This document shows, piece after piece, positions 27,874-38,005 of a stretch of DNA of 64,000 nt. Position numbers and translations under genes: made by a program. The stretch is from Winogradskyella algicola (GTDB lineage Bacteria; Bacteroidota; Bacteroidia; Flavobacteriales; Flavobacteriaceae), in NCBI RefSeq assembly GCF_005869935.1, contig NZ_SZQF01000011.1, positions 19,158-83,157 on the forward strand. Reading direction: 5' to 3'. Under the pieces are notes generated by a model. It was not told where the DNA came from, made no database searches, and saw only the letters and a program-made list of their open reading frames with translations. The number at the start of each line of letters is the position of its first letter. The first letter of the stretch is position 1.

Positions 27874-27949
27874 GGTGCCTTAGCTCAGTTGGTAGAGCAA
27901 AGGACTGAAAATCCTTGTGTCCCTGGTTCGATTCCTGGAGGCACCACCA
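27874..27949 (+). tRNA. tRNA-Phe (GAA)
   Basis: A complete 76-base cloverleaf. The acceptor GGTGCCT pairs with AGGCACC, the D arm has agctcagttggtagagc, the anticodon loop is ctGAAaa in a 5-bp stem, and the T loop is ggttcgattcc. Discriminator A and an encoded CCA complete it. Confidence 0.98.
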
Positions 27950-27951
27950 TC

Positions 27952-27982
27952 AAAAACCCGATTCGAATGAATCGGGTTTTTT
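27952..27982 (+). terminator. Terminator after tRNA-Phe
   Basis: AACCCGATTC and GAATCGGGTT arms around a GAAT loop, ending in a run of T. Confidence 0.9.
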
Positions 27983-28104
27983 GGTTTTTACAGATTACCG
28001 CTTTTCAAAAAACATCACGACCTTAGTTTTTATGTAATATATTTACTTAGACACCAATCTCTTTACACAATTTTTAATATACTTGTTAAAAGAATGATTT
28101 ACAA

Positions 28105-30552
28105 GTGAAAGTACTTAAGTTCGGCGGCACTTCAGTTGCCAATTCAGAAAACATATCAAAGGTTATAAAGATTCTAGAAAGTGAATCTAAAAAAAATAAG
28201 ATTGCAGTTGTTGTTTCAGCTTTAGGAGGCACAACGGACCTACTTATTGAAGCCGGAAATCTTGCCACAAATAAAGATGAAAAATACTTAGAAGTATTTC
28301 AAAACATTGTCAATCGTCACATTAACACTGTTGAAGAATTAATTGAAGACAAAAACAAAATAGCAGTATTAAATGAAGTCAACACCAAACTTGAAGAATT
28401 AAGACAAATTCTTCAAGGGCTTTATCTTATAAACGAATTTTCCAACAAAACCATTGATAAGATTGTAAGTTTTGGAGAACTTTTATCCTCTTTCATCATT
28501 TCTGAAGCATTACAACAAACTGTAAAAAACGCTTCTTTAAAAGACAGTAGAGAACTGATTTTAACGGATTCAACATTCACTAATGCAGCAGTAAAAACAA
28601 AAGAAACTACAACTAATATTTCTTCGTTTTTCAAAAAGAATAAAGACAAAATTGTTATCCTGCCAGGTTTTGTTTCCAAAAACAAAAATAACGAAACCAC
28701 AACATTAGGAAGAGGTGGCTCTGACTACACAGCAGCTTTAATTGCCTCAGCTGTTAAAGCAGATATATTAGAAATTTGGACTGATGTTAGTGGCATGTAC
28801 ACCGCAAATCCCAAATTGGTAAAACAAGCATTTCCGATAGAAGAAATATCATATCAGGAAGCGATGGAACTGTCTCATTTTGGCGCAAAAGTACTGTATC
28901 CGCCAACTGTTCAGCCAGCCTTGCAAAAGAAGATTCCGATTCTGATAAAAAATACTTTTTCACCAGATGAAAAAGGCACTTTAATTACCAAAAAAGGCAA
29001 AGACAAAAAGCAACCTGTTAAAGGTATAAGTCATATTGAAAACATAGCTCTATTGACTTTAGAAGGTAACGGTATGGTTGGTGTCCCAGGGTTTTCTAAG
29101 CGTTTATTTTCCGCGCTATCAAGAAACAACATCAATGTGGTTTTAATTACCCAAGCGTCATCAGAACATTCTATTTGTGTTGGTGTTTTTAGCTCTGAAT
29201 CTAAAAAGGCAAAACACGTTGTGGATGAAGAATTTGTTTACGAAATTTCAAAAAAGAAAATAAAGCCTTTACTCATTGAAGACAGCCTAGCCATTGTTGC
29301 TGTTGTTGGAGATAACATGAAAAATCACCAAGGTATTAGTGGCAGAATGTTTAGAGCTCTAGGCAACAACAATGTCAATGTTAGAGCTATTGCTCAAGGC
29401 GCTTCTGAGCGAAACATTTCAGCCGTTATTTCGTACAAAGACATAAAAAAAGCACTCACAGCATTACACAATCGCTTTTTTGAAAAACAGATTAAAACAC
29501 TCAATCTTTTTATTGTTGGTGTTGGAAATGTTGGTGGTATTTTATTGAACCAAATCAGAAAACAACACGATTATCTTAATGAAAATCTCCTACTTAATGT
29601 TAGAGTTGTTGGCATAAGCAACTCTAAAAAAATGATTTTTGAAGAAGAAGGTATTGACCTAACTACATGGAGCGAACAGTTACAAAAAGGCAAAAAGCAA
29701 TCTCATAAATTATTTTTTGATACCATAAAAGAACTCAACCTCAGCAATAGTATTTTTATAGATGTTACAGCAAATGAAGACGTTGCAAAAACCTACAAAA
29801 ATTATCTAATGGAAAGTATTTCAGTAATCGCTTGCAATAAAATTGCTTGTTCTTCAAAATATTCAGATTATAAAGAATTGAAGGATTTATCAAGAAAATA
29901 CAATGCTTCATTTTTATTCGAAACCAATGTTGGCGCAGGTTTACCTGTAATCAACACACTAAACAACCTTGTTAACTCAGGTGATAAAGTCACTTCTATT
30001 CAGGCTGTTTTATCTGGAAGTCTGAATTTTATATTCAATAATTTTGATGATACGAGCAGTTTTCATGACATCGTAAAACAAGCTCAAGAAGAAGGCTATA
30101 CAGAGCCTGACCCAAGAATAGACCTCAGTGGTGTAGATGTTGTCAGAAAGATTTTAATTCTCACCAGAGAAGCCGGTTATAAACTCGATTTAAAAGACAT
30201 TAAAAACCAATCATTTTTGCCTAAAGAAAGCTTAGCGGCTAAGACTGTTGACGACTTCTACAATACTTTAAAAAGCGAAGCTTCACACTTTAGCAAGCTA
30301 TACAAATCAGCACAAAACAACGATTGCCAGCTAAAATATGTTGCCGAATTTAACAATGGGAAGGCAAGTGTAGGATTAAAAGAAATTGACAAAGAACATC
30401 CTTTTTACAATCTAAAAGGAAAAGACAATATTGTATTATTCTTCACCGAACGATACACAGAACAACCACTAATTATAAAAGGTGCTGGTGCTGGCGCCGA
30501 AGTTACAGCCTCTGGTTTATTTGGAGATATCATTACTTTAGGAAGAAATTAA
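28105..30552 (+). CDS. thrA: Bifunctional aspartate kinase / homoserine dehydrogenase
   Basis: An 815-residue fusion enzyme catalysing the first and third steps from aspartate to threonine. The aspartokinase (about 1-300) has KFGGTSVANSE at its start and TTLGRGGSDYTA. Two ACT regulatory domains lie at about 315-460. The homoserine dehydrogenase (about 465-815) has GVGNVGGILL and the TNVGAGLPVI motif. Translation starts at GTG; the frame has no upstream ATG. A four-codon ATG frame (MIYK) ends in a TGA overlapping that GTG, so reinitiation is possible. It heads thrABC (6 bp to thrB). I see no clear attenuator in the 120-bp leader. Confidence 0.96.
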   Translation: MKVLKFGGTSVANSENISKVIKILESESKKNKIAVVVSALGGTTDLLIEAGNLATNKDEKYLEVFQNIVNRHINTVEELIEDKNKIAVLNEVNTKLEELRQILQGLYLINEFSNKTIDKIVSFGELLSSFIISEALQQTVKNASLKDSRELILTDSTFTNAAVKTKETTTNISSFFKKNKDKIVILPGFVSKNKNNETTTLGRGGSDYTAALIASAVKADILEIWTDVSGMYTANPKLVKQAFPIEEISYQEAMELSHFGAKVLYPPTVQPALQKKIPILIKNTFSPDEKGTLITKKGKDKKQPVKGISHIENIALLTLEGNGMVGVPGFSKRLFSALSRNNINVVLITQASSEHSICVGVFSSESKKAKHVVDEEFVYEISKKKIKPLLIEDSLAIVAVVGDNMKNHQGISGRMFRALGNNNVNVRAIAQGASERNISAVISYKDIKKALTALHNRFFEKQIKTLNLFIVGVGNVGGILLNQIRKQHDYLNENLLLNVRVVGISNSKKMIFEEEGIDLTTWSEQLQKGKKQSHKLFFDTIKELNLSNSIFIDVTANEDVAKTYKNYLMESISVIACNKIACSSKYSDYKELKDLSRKYNASFLFETNVGAGLPVINTLNNLVNSGDKVTSIQAVLSGSLNFIFNNFDDTSSFHDIVKQAQEEGYTEPDPRIDLSGVDVVRKILILTREAGYKLDLKDIKNQSFLPKESLAAKTVDDFYNTLKSEASHFSKLYKSAQNNDCQLKYVAEFNNGKASVGLKEIDKEHPFYNLKGKDNIVLFFTERYTEQPLIIKGAGAGAEVTASGLFGDIITLGRN

Positions 30553-30558
30553 AAAATC

Positions 30559-31479
30559 ATGAATCAAATTAGAGTATTTTCACCTGCAACTGTTGCCAAT
30601 GTATCGTGCGGTTACGACGCCATGGGTTTTGCATTAGAAACTTTGGGTGACGACATGATTTTCACTAAAACAGATAGCAAAGACGTTGTCATTTCTAAAA
30701 TCGAAGGCGCAAATCTCCCATACGAAGCCAATAAAAATGTTGCTGGAGTTGTTGCTCTGCTTATGCTTGAAGACAGTAAGGCCAACTTCGGATTAGACAT
30801 CCAAATTTTCAAAAACTTTAAGCCTGGTAGTGGATTAGGGAGTAGCGCTGCAAGTGCTTCAGGCACTGCGTTTGCTGTAAATCATTTATTAGGCAATAAA
30901 TATTCAAATTTAGAACTTACTAAGTTTGCTATGCAAGGTGAAGTAGCTGCTTGTGGTTCTGCAATTGCAGACAATGTAGCAGCAGCAATTTACGGAGGCT
31001 TTATTCTGGTTAAAAACTACGAACCTTTAGACATAGTCAGCATACCAACACCTACAAATTTGGTCGCCACTATTATTCACCCTCAAATTGAAATTAAAAC
31101 TGAAGATGCACGTAAAGTTGTACCAACACAAATCGATTTAAAAACAGCTATTACACAATGGTCTAATGTAGGTGGATTAATAAGTGGTTTACACAGAAAT
31201 GACTTTGATTTAATTGGCCGTTGTTTGGTTGATTTGGTGGCAGAACCAAACCGGAAAAAATTAATTCCACTTTTTGACGATGTTAAACAATCTGCAATTG
31301 CCGTAGGTGCTTTGGGAGCTGGTATTTCTGGTTCTGGACCATCAATTTTCGCACTAAGTAAAAATCTTGAAACGGCGCAAAAAGTTGAAGCAGCAATGGA
31401 TGCCGTTTATAAAAACTCTGGCATTGATTATAACACTTACGTATCTCATATAAGTAAAACAGGAACACGAATTCAATGA
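30559..31479 (+). CDS. thrB: Homoserine kinase
   Basis: A 306-residue GHMP-family kinase making O-phosphohomoserine. It opens with VFSPATVANVSCGYDAMGFAL. The ATP loop is PGSGLGSSAASASG, near residue 91, and GALGAGISGSGPSIFAL closes the active site near 255. The length is normal. It overlaps thrC by 4 bp (ATGA), so the two are translationally coupled. Confidence 0.96.
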   Translation: MNQIRVFSPATVANVSCGYDAMGFALETLGDDMIFTKTDSKDVVISKIEGANLPYEANKNVAGVVALLMLEDSKANFGLDIQIFKNFKPGSGLGSSAASASGTAFAVNHLLGNKYSNLELTKFAMQGEVAACGSAIADNVAAAIYGGFILVKNYEPLDIVSIPTPTNLVATIIHPQIEIKTEDARKVVPTQIDLKTAITQWSNVGGLISGLHRNDFDLIGRCLVDLVAEPNRKKLIPLFDDVKQSAIAVGALGAGISGSGPSIFALSKNLETAQKVEAAMDAVYKNSGIDYNTYVSHISKTGTRIQ

Positions 31480-32780
31480 CATATTTTAGCCTTAACCATA
31501 ACTCACCAGAAGTTTCACTTGAAGAAGCTGTTATTAGAGGATTGGCGCCTGATAAGGGTTTATATTTTCCAAAGACAATTCAACAATTACCAGATTCTTT
31601 CTTTCAAAATATTGAAAACCTGAGTCATGTTGACATTGCTTACGAAGCCATAAAACAATTTGTTGGAAATGAAATTCCTGAAGAAGATTTAAAACCAATT
31701 TTAAAAGATGTTTTAAGTTTTGATTTCCCAATAGTTGAAATTGATGAAAACATAGCTTCATTAGAATTGTACCACGGACCAACTATGGCATTTAAAGATG
31801 TTGGCGCTAGGTTTATGGCACGTTGTCTTGGTTATTTCAACAGTAAAAATCAAAACACAAATAAAATTACGGTTTTAGTAGCTACTTCTGGTGACACAGG
31901 CGGAGCTGTTGCTAGTGGTTTTTTAGGTGTAGATGGCGTGGATGTTGTAATCTTATACCCAAGTGGAAAGGTTAGCGATATACAAGAAAAACAACTTACA
32001 ACGCTTGGTCAGAATATTACAGCACTTGAAGTTGATGGAGTTTTTGATGATTGCCAAGACATGGTTAAGACGGCATTTTTAGACCAAGACTTAAAAGGCA
32101 AACGTAATTTAACTTCAGCAAACTCAATTAATATTGCGCGATGGCTACCACAAATGTTTTACTATTTCTTTTCATACAAAACATTAAAACAAAAGGACAA
32201 AAAACTGGTCTTCTCGGTACCAAGTGGTAATTATGGGAATATTTGCGCTGGCATGATGGCACAAAAACTAGGCTTACCTATTCATCATTTTGTTACAGGC
32301 ACCAATGCAAACAATATTATACCTGAATACTTAAAAACAGGTAACTACCTAACTAAAGCCTCTATTGCTACAATAAGTAATGCTATGGATGTTGGTGCAC
32401 CAAGTAATTTTATAAGGATTGAAGCACTTCACAACAACAATTTTGAGCAATTAAGAGCAAATCTTTCTGGCTACAGCTACACAGATTCTGAAACACTTGA
32501 TGCCATAAACTTTTTAAAAACGCAGTACAATTATACAGCTGATCCTCATGGATCTATTGGCTATTTAGCATTAAAAAATTACATAACTCAACATCCTGAT
32601 TCTTATGGTATTTTCTTAGAAACAGCACATCCTATTAAGTTTTTACCAGTAATGCCAAAACAAATAGCAGACCAAATAGAAATGCCTTCTCAGATTAAAT
32701 CTATTCTACATAAAGAAAAGAAGAGTGTCAAAATTTCTAGCTACAACCAACTAAAACATTTTCTTTTAAACAACCCTTAA
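31476..32780 (+). CDS. thrC: Threonine synthase
   Basis: A 434-residue PLP enzyme converting O-phosphohomoserine to threonine. The PLP lysine is in the motif GPTMAFKDVGARF near residue 108. The phosphate/PLP loop ATSGDTGGAV follows, then PSGNYGNICAG near 250. ADPHGSIGYLA and ETAHPIKFLPV are late family motifs. Together with thrA and thrB this gives the whole branch from aspartate semialdehyde to threonine, except the semialdehyde dehydrogenase, which is not in this window. Confidence 0.96.
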   Translation: MTYFSLNHNSPEVSLEEAVIRGLAPDKGLYFPKTIQQLPDSFFQNIENLSHVDIAYEAIKQFVGNEIPEEDLKPILKDVLSFDFPIVEIDENIASLELYHGPTMAFKDVGARFMARCLGYFNSKNQNTNKITVLVATSGDTGGAVASGFLGVDGVDVVILYPSGKVSDIQEKQLTTLGQNITALEVDGVFDDCQDMVKTAFLDQDLKGKRNLTSANSINIARWLPQMFYYFFSYKTLKQKDKKLVFSVPSGNYGNICAGMMAQKLGLPIHHFVTGTNANNIIPEYLKTGNYLTKASIATISNAMDVGAPSNFIRIEALHNNNFEQLRANLSGYSYTDSETLDAINFLKTQYNYTADPHGSIGYLALKNYITQHPDSYGIFLETAHPIKFLPVMPKQIADQIEMPSQIKSILHKEKKSVKISSYNQLKHFLLNNP

Positions 32781-32860
32781 TTTATTTTAACTTATTTTCA
32801 AATTACAAACCTCTTAATTTTTAGGGTTAAAATTTGATTATATCATAATTATATGTGATG

Positions 32861-32905
32861 ACCCCTAAAAATTTAGGGGTTATATTTTTATTTATTATAA
32901 ATTTG
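32861..32905 (+). promoter_or_regulatory. Palindrome and -7 element upstream of the PII gene
   Basis: A 9-bp inverted repeat ACCCCTAAA-aa-TTTAGGGGT (32861-32880) lies 17 bp before TAAATTTG (32898-32905), a perfect -7 element, with no TTG at -33. A related half-site (tttttagggtta) occurs near 32817-32828. It could be an operator controlling the PII-amtB pair, or the thrC terminator (it is followed by tatattttta). Both readings stay open. Confidence 0.45.
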
Positions 32906-32928
32906 AACGCAAATCAAAATTTATTTCA

Positions 32929-33267
32929 ATGAAAAAAGTTGAAGCCATTATTAGAAAATCAAAATTTTCGGCTGTTAAAAGCGCACTGCATGAAGTTGGT
33001 GTAAATTTCTTCTCTTATTGGGACGTTACAGGTCTTGGTAATGAAAAAGAAGGCCATGTTTACAGGGGCGTTTCATATAGTACTAGTGACATACAAAGAC
33101 GTTATCTATCTATTGTAGTGAATGACGATTTTGAGGAAGTAACTATTAATGCCATTTTAAAATCTGGAGCTACAGGACAAGTTGGTGACGGTAAAATCTT
33201 CGTATCTGACATTAAGGAATGCTACAGAATACGAACGGGGGAAAAAGGCGGTCAAACTTTAAACTAA
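32929..33267 (+). CDS. PII nitrogen-regulatory protein
   Basis: A 112-residue P-II protein that senses 2-oxoglutarate/ATP and binds the ammonium channel. The T-loop contains YRGVSYST with the conserved tyrosine at residue 50, and GQVGDGKIFVSDIKECYRIRTGE is the C-terminal signature. The T-loop flank is slightly unlike E. coli GlnB (SDIQRRYLS in place of the basic PKVK stretch). It is 4 bp before amtB; by convention it is the GlnK-type partner. Confidence 0.93.
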   Translation: MKKVEAIIRKSKFSAVKSALHEVGVNFFSYWDVTGLGNEKEGHVYRGVSYSTSDIQRRYLSIVVNDDFEEVTINAILKSGATGQVGDGKIFVSDIKECYRIRTGEKGGQTLN

Positions 33268-33271
33268 AACA

Positions 33272-34567
33272 ATGGAATTATTTACTACAAACAATGTTTG
33301 GATGATGATTTGCACTGCCCTGGTTTTCTTTATGCATCTTGGGTTTGCTTTCTTAGAAATAGGATTAACACGTCAAAAAAACACATTAAACATATTATTC
33401 AAAAACATTTTTATCATCACATCTGGTCTTTTACTTTATTACCTTATAGGTTTTAATCTCATGTATCCTGGCGAGTTTAACGGTTTCATAGGATTCTCTG
33501 GTTTCGGGTTAGATGCACCATTGACAGATTCTGGTACTTTAGACTTAACCTATAATGAAGGCTACACGTATTGGACAGACTTTTTATTTCAAGGTATGTT
33601 TGCAGCAACCGCAGCTACTATCGTCTCTGGAGCCGTTGCAGAACGCATTAAGATTGGTCCATTTATGGTTTTTGCAGTTTTATATGTAGGATTAATTTAC
33701 CCTATAGCTGGCTCTTGGAAATGGGGAGGTGGATTTTTAGACAAGCTTGGATTCTACGACTTTGCAGGCTCAACGCTTGTACACTCAGTAGGTGGTTGGG
33801 CTGCATTAGTTGCTGTATGTTTATTAGGTTCAAGAATCGGAAAATTTAAAGACGGAAAACTACAAGCTATACCTGGTCACAACATACCAATCGCCACTGC
33901 AGGAGTACTAATCCTATGGTTAGGCTGGTTTGGATTTAATGGTGGCTCTGTACTTTCTGCAAATCCAGAAGCGACATCATTAACACTTGTAACTACATGT
34001 CTTGCCGCAGCTGCCGGAGGTGTTTTTTCTGCCATAACCTCAACAATTATGTTCAAAAATCTTGACCTTACTATGTTTTTGAATGGTATACTTGGCGGAC
34101 TAGTTGGTATCACAGCAGGAGCAGATGTTATGAGTCCTACAGATGCTATTATCATTGGCGCCGTATCCGGAATTATTATTGTACTAGCTGTTAGTTTTAT
34201 TGACAAACTTAAACTAGATGATCCAGTTGGAGCTATAGCCGTACATCTTGTATGCGGTATTTGGGGAACTTTAGCAGTAGGGATTCTTGGTTTTAAACCA
34301 TTAACTAATGATGCAGGTGATTTTTTAAATACAAACGGTAATGTGGTAGCTTCTGCATTAGAAGCCGCTAACGAACTATCATTTTTGCCTCAACTTTATG
34401 GTGTCTTGGCTTATGCTGCCATCTGCCTTGCGTCTTCATTTTTAATCATTTTTTCTTTAAAGAAAACTGTAGGTATTAGAGTTTCTGAACTTGAAGAATT
34501 AGAAGGTCTTGATGCACATGAACATGGCATGGATGCTTACCCAGACTTCAGATTGAACGAACATTAA
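33272..34567 (+). CDS. amtB: Ammonium transporter
   Basis: A 431-residue Amt/Rh-family channel with about 11 helices. No cleaved signal is evident; the first helix starts at residue 8. Recognisable parts are the FQGMFAATAATIVSGAVAERIK helix, FAGSTLVHSVGGWAALV with the first pore histidine, and GAIAVHLVCGIWGTLAVG with the second. The cytosolic tail is acidic (ELEELEGLDAHEHG). The PII partner is directly upstream, the standard arrangement for nitrogen-controlled uptake. Confidence 0.96.
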   Translation: MELFTTNNVWMMICTALVFFMHLGFAFLEIGLTRQKNTLNILFKNIFIITSGLLLYYLIGFNLMYPGEFNGFIGFSGFGLDAPLTDSGTLDLTYNEGYTYWTDFLFQGMFAATAATIVSGAVAERIKIGPFMVFAVLYVGLIYPIAGSWKWGGGFLDKLGFYDFAGSTLVHSVGGWAALVAVCLLGSRIGKFKDGKLQAIPGHNIPIATAGVLILWLGWFGFNGGSVLSANPEATSLTLVTTCLAAAAGGVFSAITSTIMFKNLDLTMFLNGILGGLVGITAGADVMSPTDAIIIGAVSGIIIVLAVSFIDKLKLDDPVGAIAVHLVCGIWGTLAVGILGFKPLTNDAGDFLNTNGNVVASALEAANELSFLPQLYGVLAYAAICLASSFLIIFSLKKTVGIRVSELEELEGLDAHEHGMDAYPDFRLNEH

Positions 34568-34600
34568 TCGTTATATAACTTGTTTTAATTTAAATTGTAA

Positions 34601-34634
34601 AAAACACCCTCTAACTAATTTTAGAGAGTGTTTT
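34601..34634. terminator. Bidirectional terminator between amtB and ppc
   Basis: AAAACACCCTCTAA pairs with TTAGAGAGTGTTTT with one mismatch and a short loop; A-run and T-run flank it. The genes converge here. Confidence 0.85.
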
Positions 34635-34661
34635 GTTTTATAAATTTTTCTGTCTGCTTTC

Positions 34662-37241
34662 TTAAGCAGAATTTCTACTTGCATTGATATTTCCGAACAA
34701 GGATCTTGTTACCATTTTTTCAAATACTGCAATCTTAGCTTCATCCTTCTCACCTGCATTTTTTAATTCTTGCATCTTCTTTAATGCATACTGCTGAATG
34801 GTCAATAATGGTAATACTATAGATTCTCTTACAGCAATAGAGGCCTTAGCCACAGGCTCATCTTCCATTAATTCTTCAAAACCAGTAAGTTTTAAAATAA
34901 GACGTTTTGTAGTTTCATATTCTTTGTAAATCAATTTCCAGAAATCTCCGTATTCAGGATCATCTGCCATATAACGCGTTAGGTCAAAAAATGACTTAGA
35001 CAAGGACATCATGCTATTAGCAATTAAAGTTCTAAAAAATCGTGATTCTTTATACAAATGCTGCACTTTTTCAAACTCATCCTTATCTTCATAATGCTTT
35101 AGAGCTGTACCAACACCAAAGAATCCAGGTACATTTTGTTTTAACTGACTCCAAGAACCTACAAAAGGGATGGCTCTAAGATCATTAAAATCTAAGCCTT
35201 CAGACTTACCTCGCTTTGAAGGTCGACTACCAATATTTGTCTTAGCATAATACTTCAAAGTACTCATATGCTCTAAGTAAGACAAAAATTTAGGATGCCC
35301 TTTAAAATCTACATAAGTCTGATAACTCAACTCAGCTAAGTGATTCATAACCGCTTTATCTTCTGGAGCCATTTCTGTATTCTTATCATTAAGTCGATTC
35401 ATAATACCCGAACTTATAAGTTGCTCCATATTGTATTGCGAAGAATCTAAAGTTCCGAAGTTAGAACTAATTGTCTGCCCTTGAATTGTCAACTGAATTT
35501 CTTTATCCTCTATAGTTGGACCTAAAGATGCATAAAACTGATGTGTTTTTCCGCCTCCACGCGCAGGTGGCCCACCTCTACCATCAAAGAAAATAACATC
35601 AATATCATACTTTCTAGATAACGTTGTTAAGGCTTCTTTCGCCTTAAAAATTGCCCAGTTAGCCATAAGATAACCACCATCTTTGGTACCGTCACTAAAC
35701 CCTAGCATTATAGTTTGTTTGTTATTTCTATTTTCTAAATGTGCACGGTAATGCGGATTGGTGTACAACTCCTCCATTACTTTTGGTGCAGCAATTAAAT
35801 CAGTCACAGTCTCAAAAAGCGGCACCACATCAGCGGTTAAATTATCATTAAATGCTACAATTTTTAGCATAGCAAACAATTGTAACACATTCATTGTGGT
35901 TTGATTATTACTAATAATGTAACGACTACAAGCTATTTCGCCATTAGTCTCTTGAATAGACTTCATAGCTCTTATGGTTTCTACAATATCTTGAGAAAGT
36001 TCTTCTTTAAACTCTATTGTACCAATTGAACCTTTTAAAGAGGCCAAATGTAATTTTTGGTCATCCTCGGATAATTCAAAGAAATGCTTCGGAAACAAAT
36101 CACTTTCATTATCAATTAATTCACCTACGAGCGATCTAAACATTTTATCATGCACACGACTATCTTGTCGTATATCTAGACTCGCAAAATGGTAACCGAA
36201 CAAAGTGGTTTTATTAATCATTGAAGTTACCTTGTCCAAATACAAAGACTGATGTTCTTCGACAAGTCGTGTTCTTATCTGATTCAAAGCTGTCTTTAAT
36301 TCTTCAAGCGTTATTTGATTTTCCCTATTTAACAATGTATTATGAAGCTTATGGTTCACATCTATAATGTGCTCTCTAATACCTTTAAAGGTTAATCGTC
36401 TCCTTAAGTATTTAATGTCCTTAATGTAATTTTTTACAATAGATTCCTTTAATTTCTTAGCAACATTAAGTGTAATTTGAGGCGTCACAAACGGATTACC
36501 ATCTCTATCTCCTCCAGGCCAGAATCCAATATTTACAATAGAATTATTAATATCTTGATAATCAAAAATGTTCTGCTGAACATAATCATAAATACTTCCG
36601 AATGAATGGTAGAAAACATTTTTCAAGTACCAAATTAGGTTAACAGCCTCATCATAAGGAGTTGGTTTATGATCTTTAAAGAAAGGGGTTTTTCCTAGTT
36701 GCCCTAATAGCTCACTAATCTCTGTTAAATTATCAGTCTTTATTGCTTCGGCTAAGTCTGTTATAATACCTAAAACAGCCCCAGGATAAAACTGAGTAGG
36801 GTGCGCTGTTAAAACAATTCTTACATTAAAAGATTCTAAATACTGTTTCAGCAACTCCTTTTTGTGCTGAGCAGTCGCATTTTCTTTTAAGCTTCTTAAA
36901 GAACCTACTCCTTCCATATTATTTACAATCGAAAATGCAGCATCTTCTACAGCATCAAATAACACAACCTGACGCTCTATATATTGAATAAAACGAAATA
37001 ATAAGTCTATCTGTCCTTTTTCATTCAGCTGACTTTGGTATTTTTCAAAAAAGCTATTTACTATGGTCGTTGGGTCATTTTTTTCTTCAAAACCTATTTT
37101 ACAAGTTTCATAGAATAACGGTAGTAACGCTACAGTTTTTGATAATGTATCAAAAGGAAGCGTCATAAATATACTATTGTAAATCTGATATTTAGACAAC
37201 ACATTTTGGTTGAAACGTGCTAATTTTGGCTCAGTGTGCAT
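34662..37241 (-). CDS. ppc: Phosphoenolpyruvate carboxylase
   Basis: An 859-residue PEP carboxylase forming oxaloacetate from PEP and bicarbonate, an anaplerotic step feeding aspartate and the nearby threonine genes. Signatures are VLTAHPTQF (catalytic histidine), FWPGGDRDGNPFVT, LGFSDGTKDGGYL, FFDGRGGPPARGGG and the C-terminal RNSA tail. The N-terminus (MHTEPKLARFNQNVLSKYQ) is of the Bacteroidota type. Length is near the usual 880-900. It is monocistronic and divergent from the deaminase gene. Confidence 0.95.
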   Translation of the reverse strand: MHTEPKLARFNQNVLSKYQIYNSIFMTLPFDTLSKTVALLPLFYETCKIGFEEKNDPTTIVNSFFEKYQSQLNEKGQIDLLFRFIQYIERQVVLFDAVEDAAFSIVNNMEGVGSLRSLKENATAQHKKELLKQYLESFNVRIVLTAHPTQFYPGAVLGIITDLAEAIKTDNLTEISELLGQLGKTPFFKDHKPTPYDEAVNLIWYLKNVFYHSFGSIYDYVQQNIFDYQDINNSIVNIGFWPGGDRDGNPFVTPQITLNVAKKLKESIVKNYIKDIKYLRRRLTFKGIREHIIDVNHKLHNTLLNRENQITLEELKTALNQIRTRLVEEHQSLYLDKVTSMINKTTLFGYHFASLDIRQDSRVHDKMFRSLVGELIDNESDLFPKHFFELSEDDQKLHLASLKGSIGTIEFKEELSQDIVETIRAMKSIQETNGEIACSRYIISNNQTTMNVLQLFAMLKIVAFNDNLTADVVPLFETVTDLIAAPKVMEELYTNPHYRAHLENRNNKQTIMLGFSDGTKDGGYLMANWAIFKAKEALTTLSRKYDIDVIFFDGRGGPPARGGGKTHQFYASLGPTIEDKEIQLTIQGQTISSNFGTLDSSQYNMEQLISSGIMNRLNDKNTEMAPEDKAVMNHLAELSYQTYVDFKGHPKFLSYLEHMSTLKYYAKTNIGSRPSKRGKSEGLDFNDLRAIPFVGSWSQLKQNVPGFFGVGTALKHYEDKDEFEKVQHLYKESRFFRTLIANSMMSLSKSFFDLTRYMADDPEYGDFWKLIYKEYETTKRLILKLTGFEELMEDEPVAKASIAVRESIVLPLLTIQQYALKKMQELKNAGEKDEAKIAVFEKMVTRSLFGNINASRNSA

Positions 37242-37417
37242 ATGATTTTGGTTAAATTTTAAACAACAATTTCATTGGTGAATTATTAAAGATTAAAGAT
37301 ATTATTTTTAGATGTAACGCTAAAGCAAATACCTATTTTTAGTCATTAAATAATTGTTATTCAACATATGCATTACTTATTTTTACGTTATAAACAAGAT
37401 TAACGATAGACTGACTT

Positions 37418-37891
37418 ATGACAGAGAAAGAAAAATTTATGCTAGAAGCTGTAAATGCAGCTTTAAAGGGAATGCACAATAATGAAGGTGGCCCTTTTGG
37501 TTGTGTAATTGTAAAGGATGGAAAAATAATAGGCAGAGGCAATAATAAAGTAACCTCAACCAACGACCCAACTGCACATGCAGAAGTAACAGCTATTAGA
37601 GATGCATGCAAAAACTTAGGCTCTTTTCAACTCGAAGGCTGTACGGTTTACACCTCTTGCGAACCTTGCCCTATGTGTCTAGGTGCTATTTACTGGGCAA
37701 GACCAGATAAGGTGTATTACGGAAGCAACCAAGCAGATGCAGCAAACATAGGATTTGATGATGAATTTATATACAAGGAAATCCCATTACCATATAACAA
37801 AAGAAGTATTCCGTTTGAACAATTAGCACCAGAGATTGCCATTAAACCCTTTAAAGAATGGGAGAAAAAAGAAGATAAAACAGAATATTGA
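37418..37891 (+). CDS. Nucleoside/guanine deaminase (CDA fold)
   Basis: A 157-residue zinc deaminase. The zinc site is H54-A-E56 (the glutamate is the proton shuttle) with C84 and C87 in CEPCPMC. The segment YYGSNQADAANIGFDDEFIY and the C-terminal swap region (PLPYNKRSIPFEQL) resemble guanine deaminase (GuaD) more than TadA, which has a basic RNA-binding C-terminus. It would convert guanine to xanthine in purine salvage. It stands 114 bp before the arsenosugar genes and is probably independent. Confidence 0.85.
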   Translation: MTEKEKFMLEAVNAALKGMHNNEGGPFGCVIVKDGKIIGRGNNKVTSTNDPTAHAEVTAIRDACKNLGSFQLEGCTVYTSCEPCPMCLGAIYWARPDKVYYGSNQADAANIGFDDEFIYKEIPLPYNKRSIPFEQLAPEIAIKPFKEWEKKEDKTEY

Positions 37892-38005
37892 TTAACTACA
37901 AGTTTAATGCTTCTCGTTTTTTTACTCGTTTTCTGTAATCTTTAAGAATTAACCTCGACAAAAAGCATTATATTGATTTTTCGTACAATTTTAAAACTAT
38001 TTTGA

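Noticed and set aside
28094..28108. Short MIYK frame before thrA as a leader peptide
   Set aside because: Four codons with no threonine or isoleucine run and no alternative hairpins; at best a reinitiation signal.
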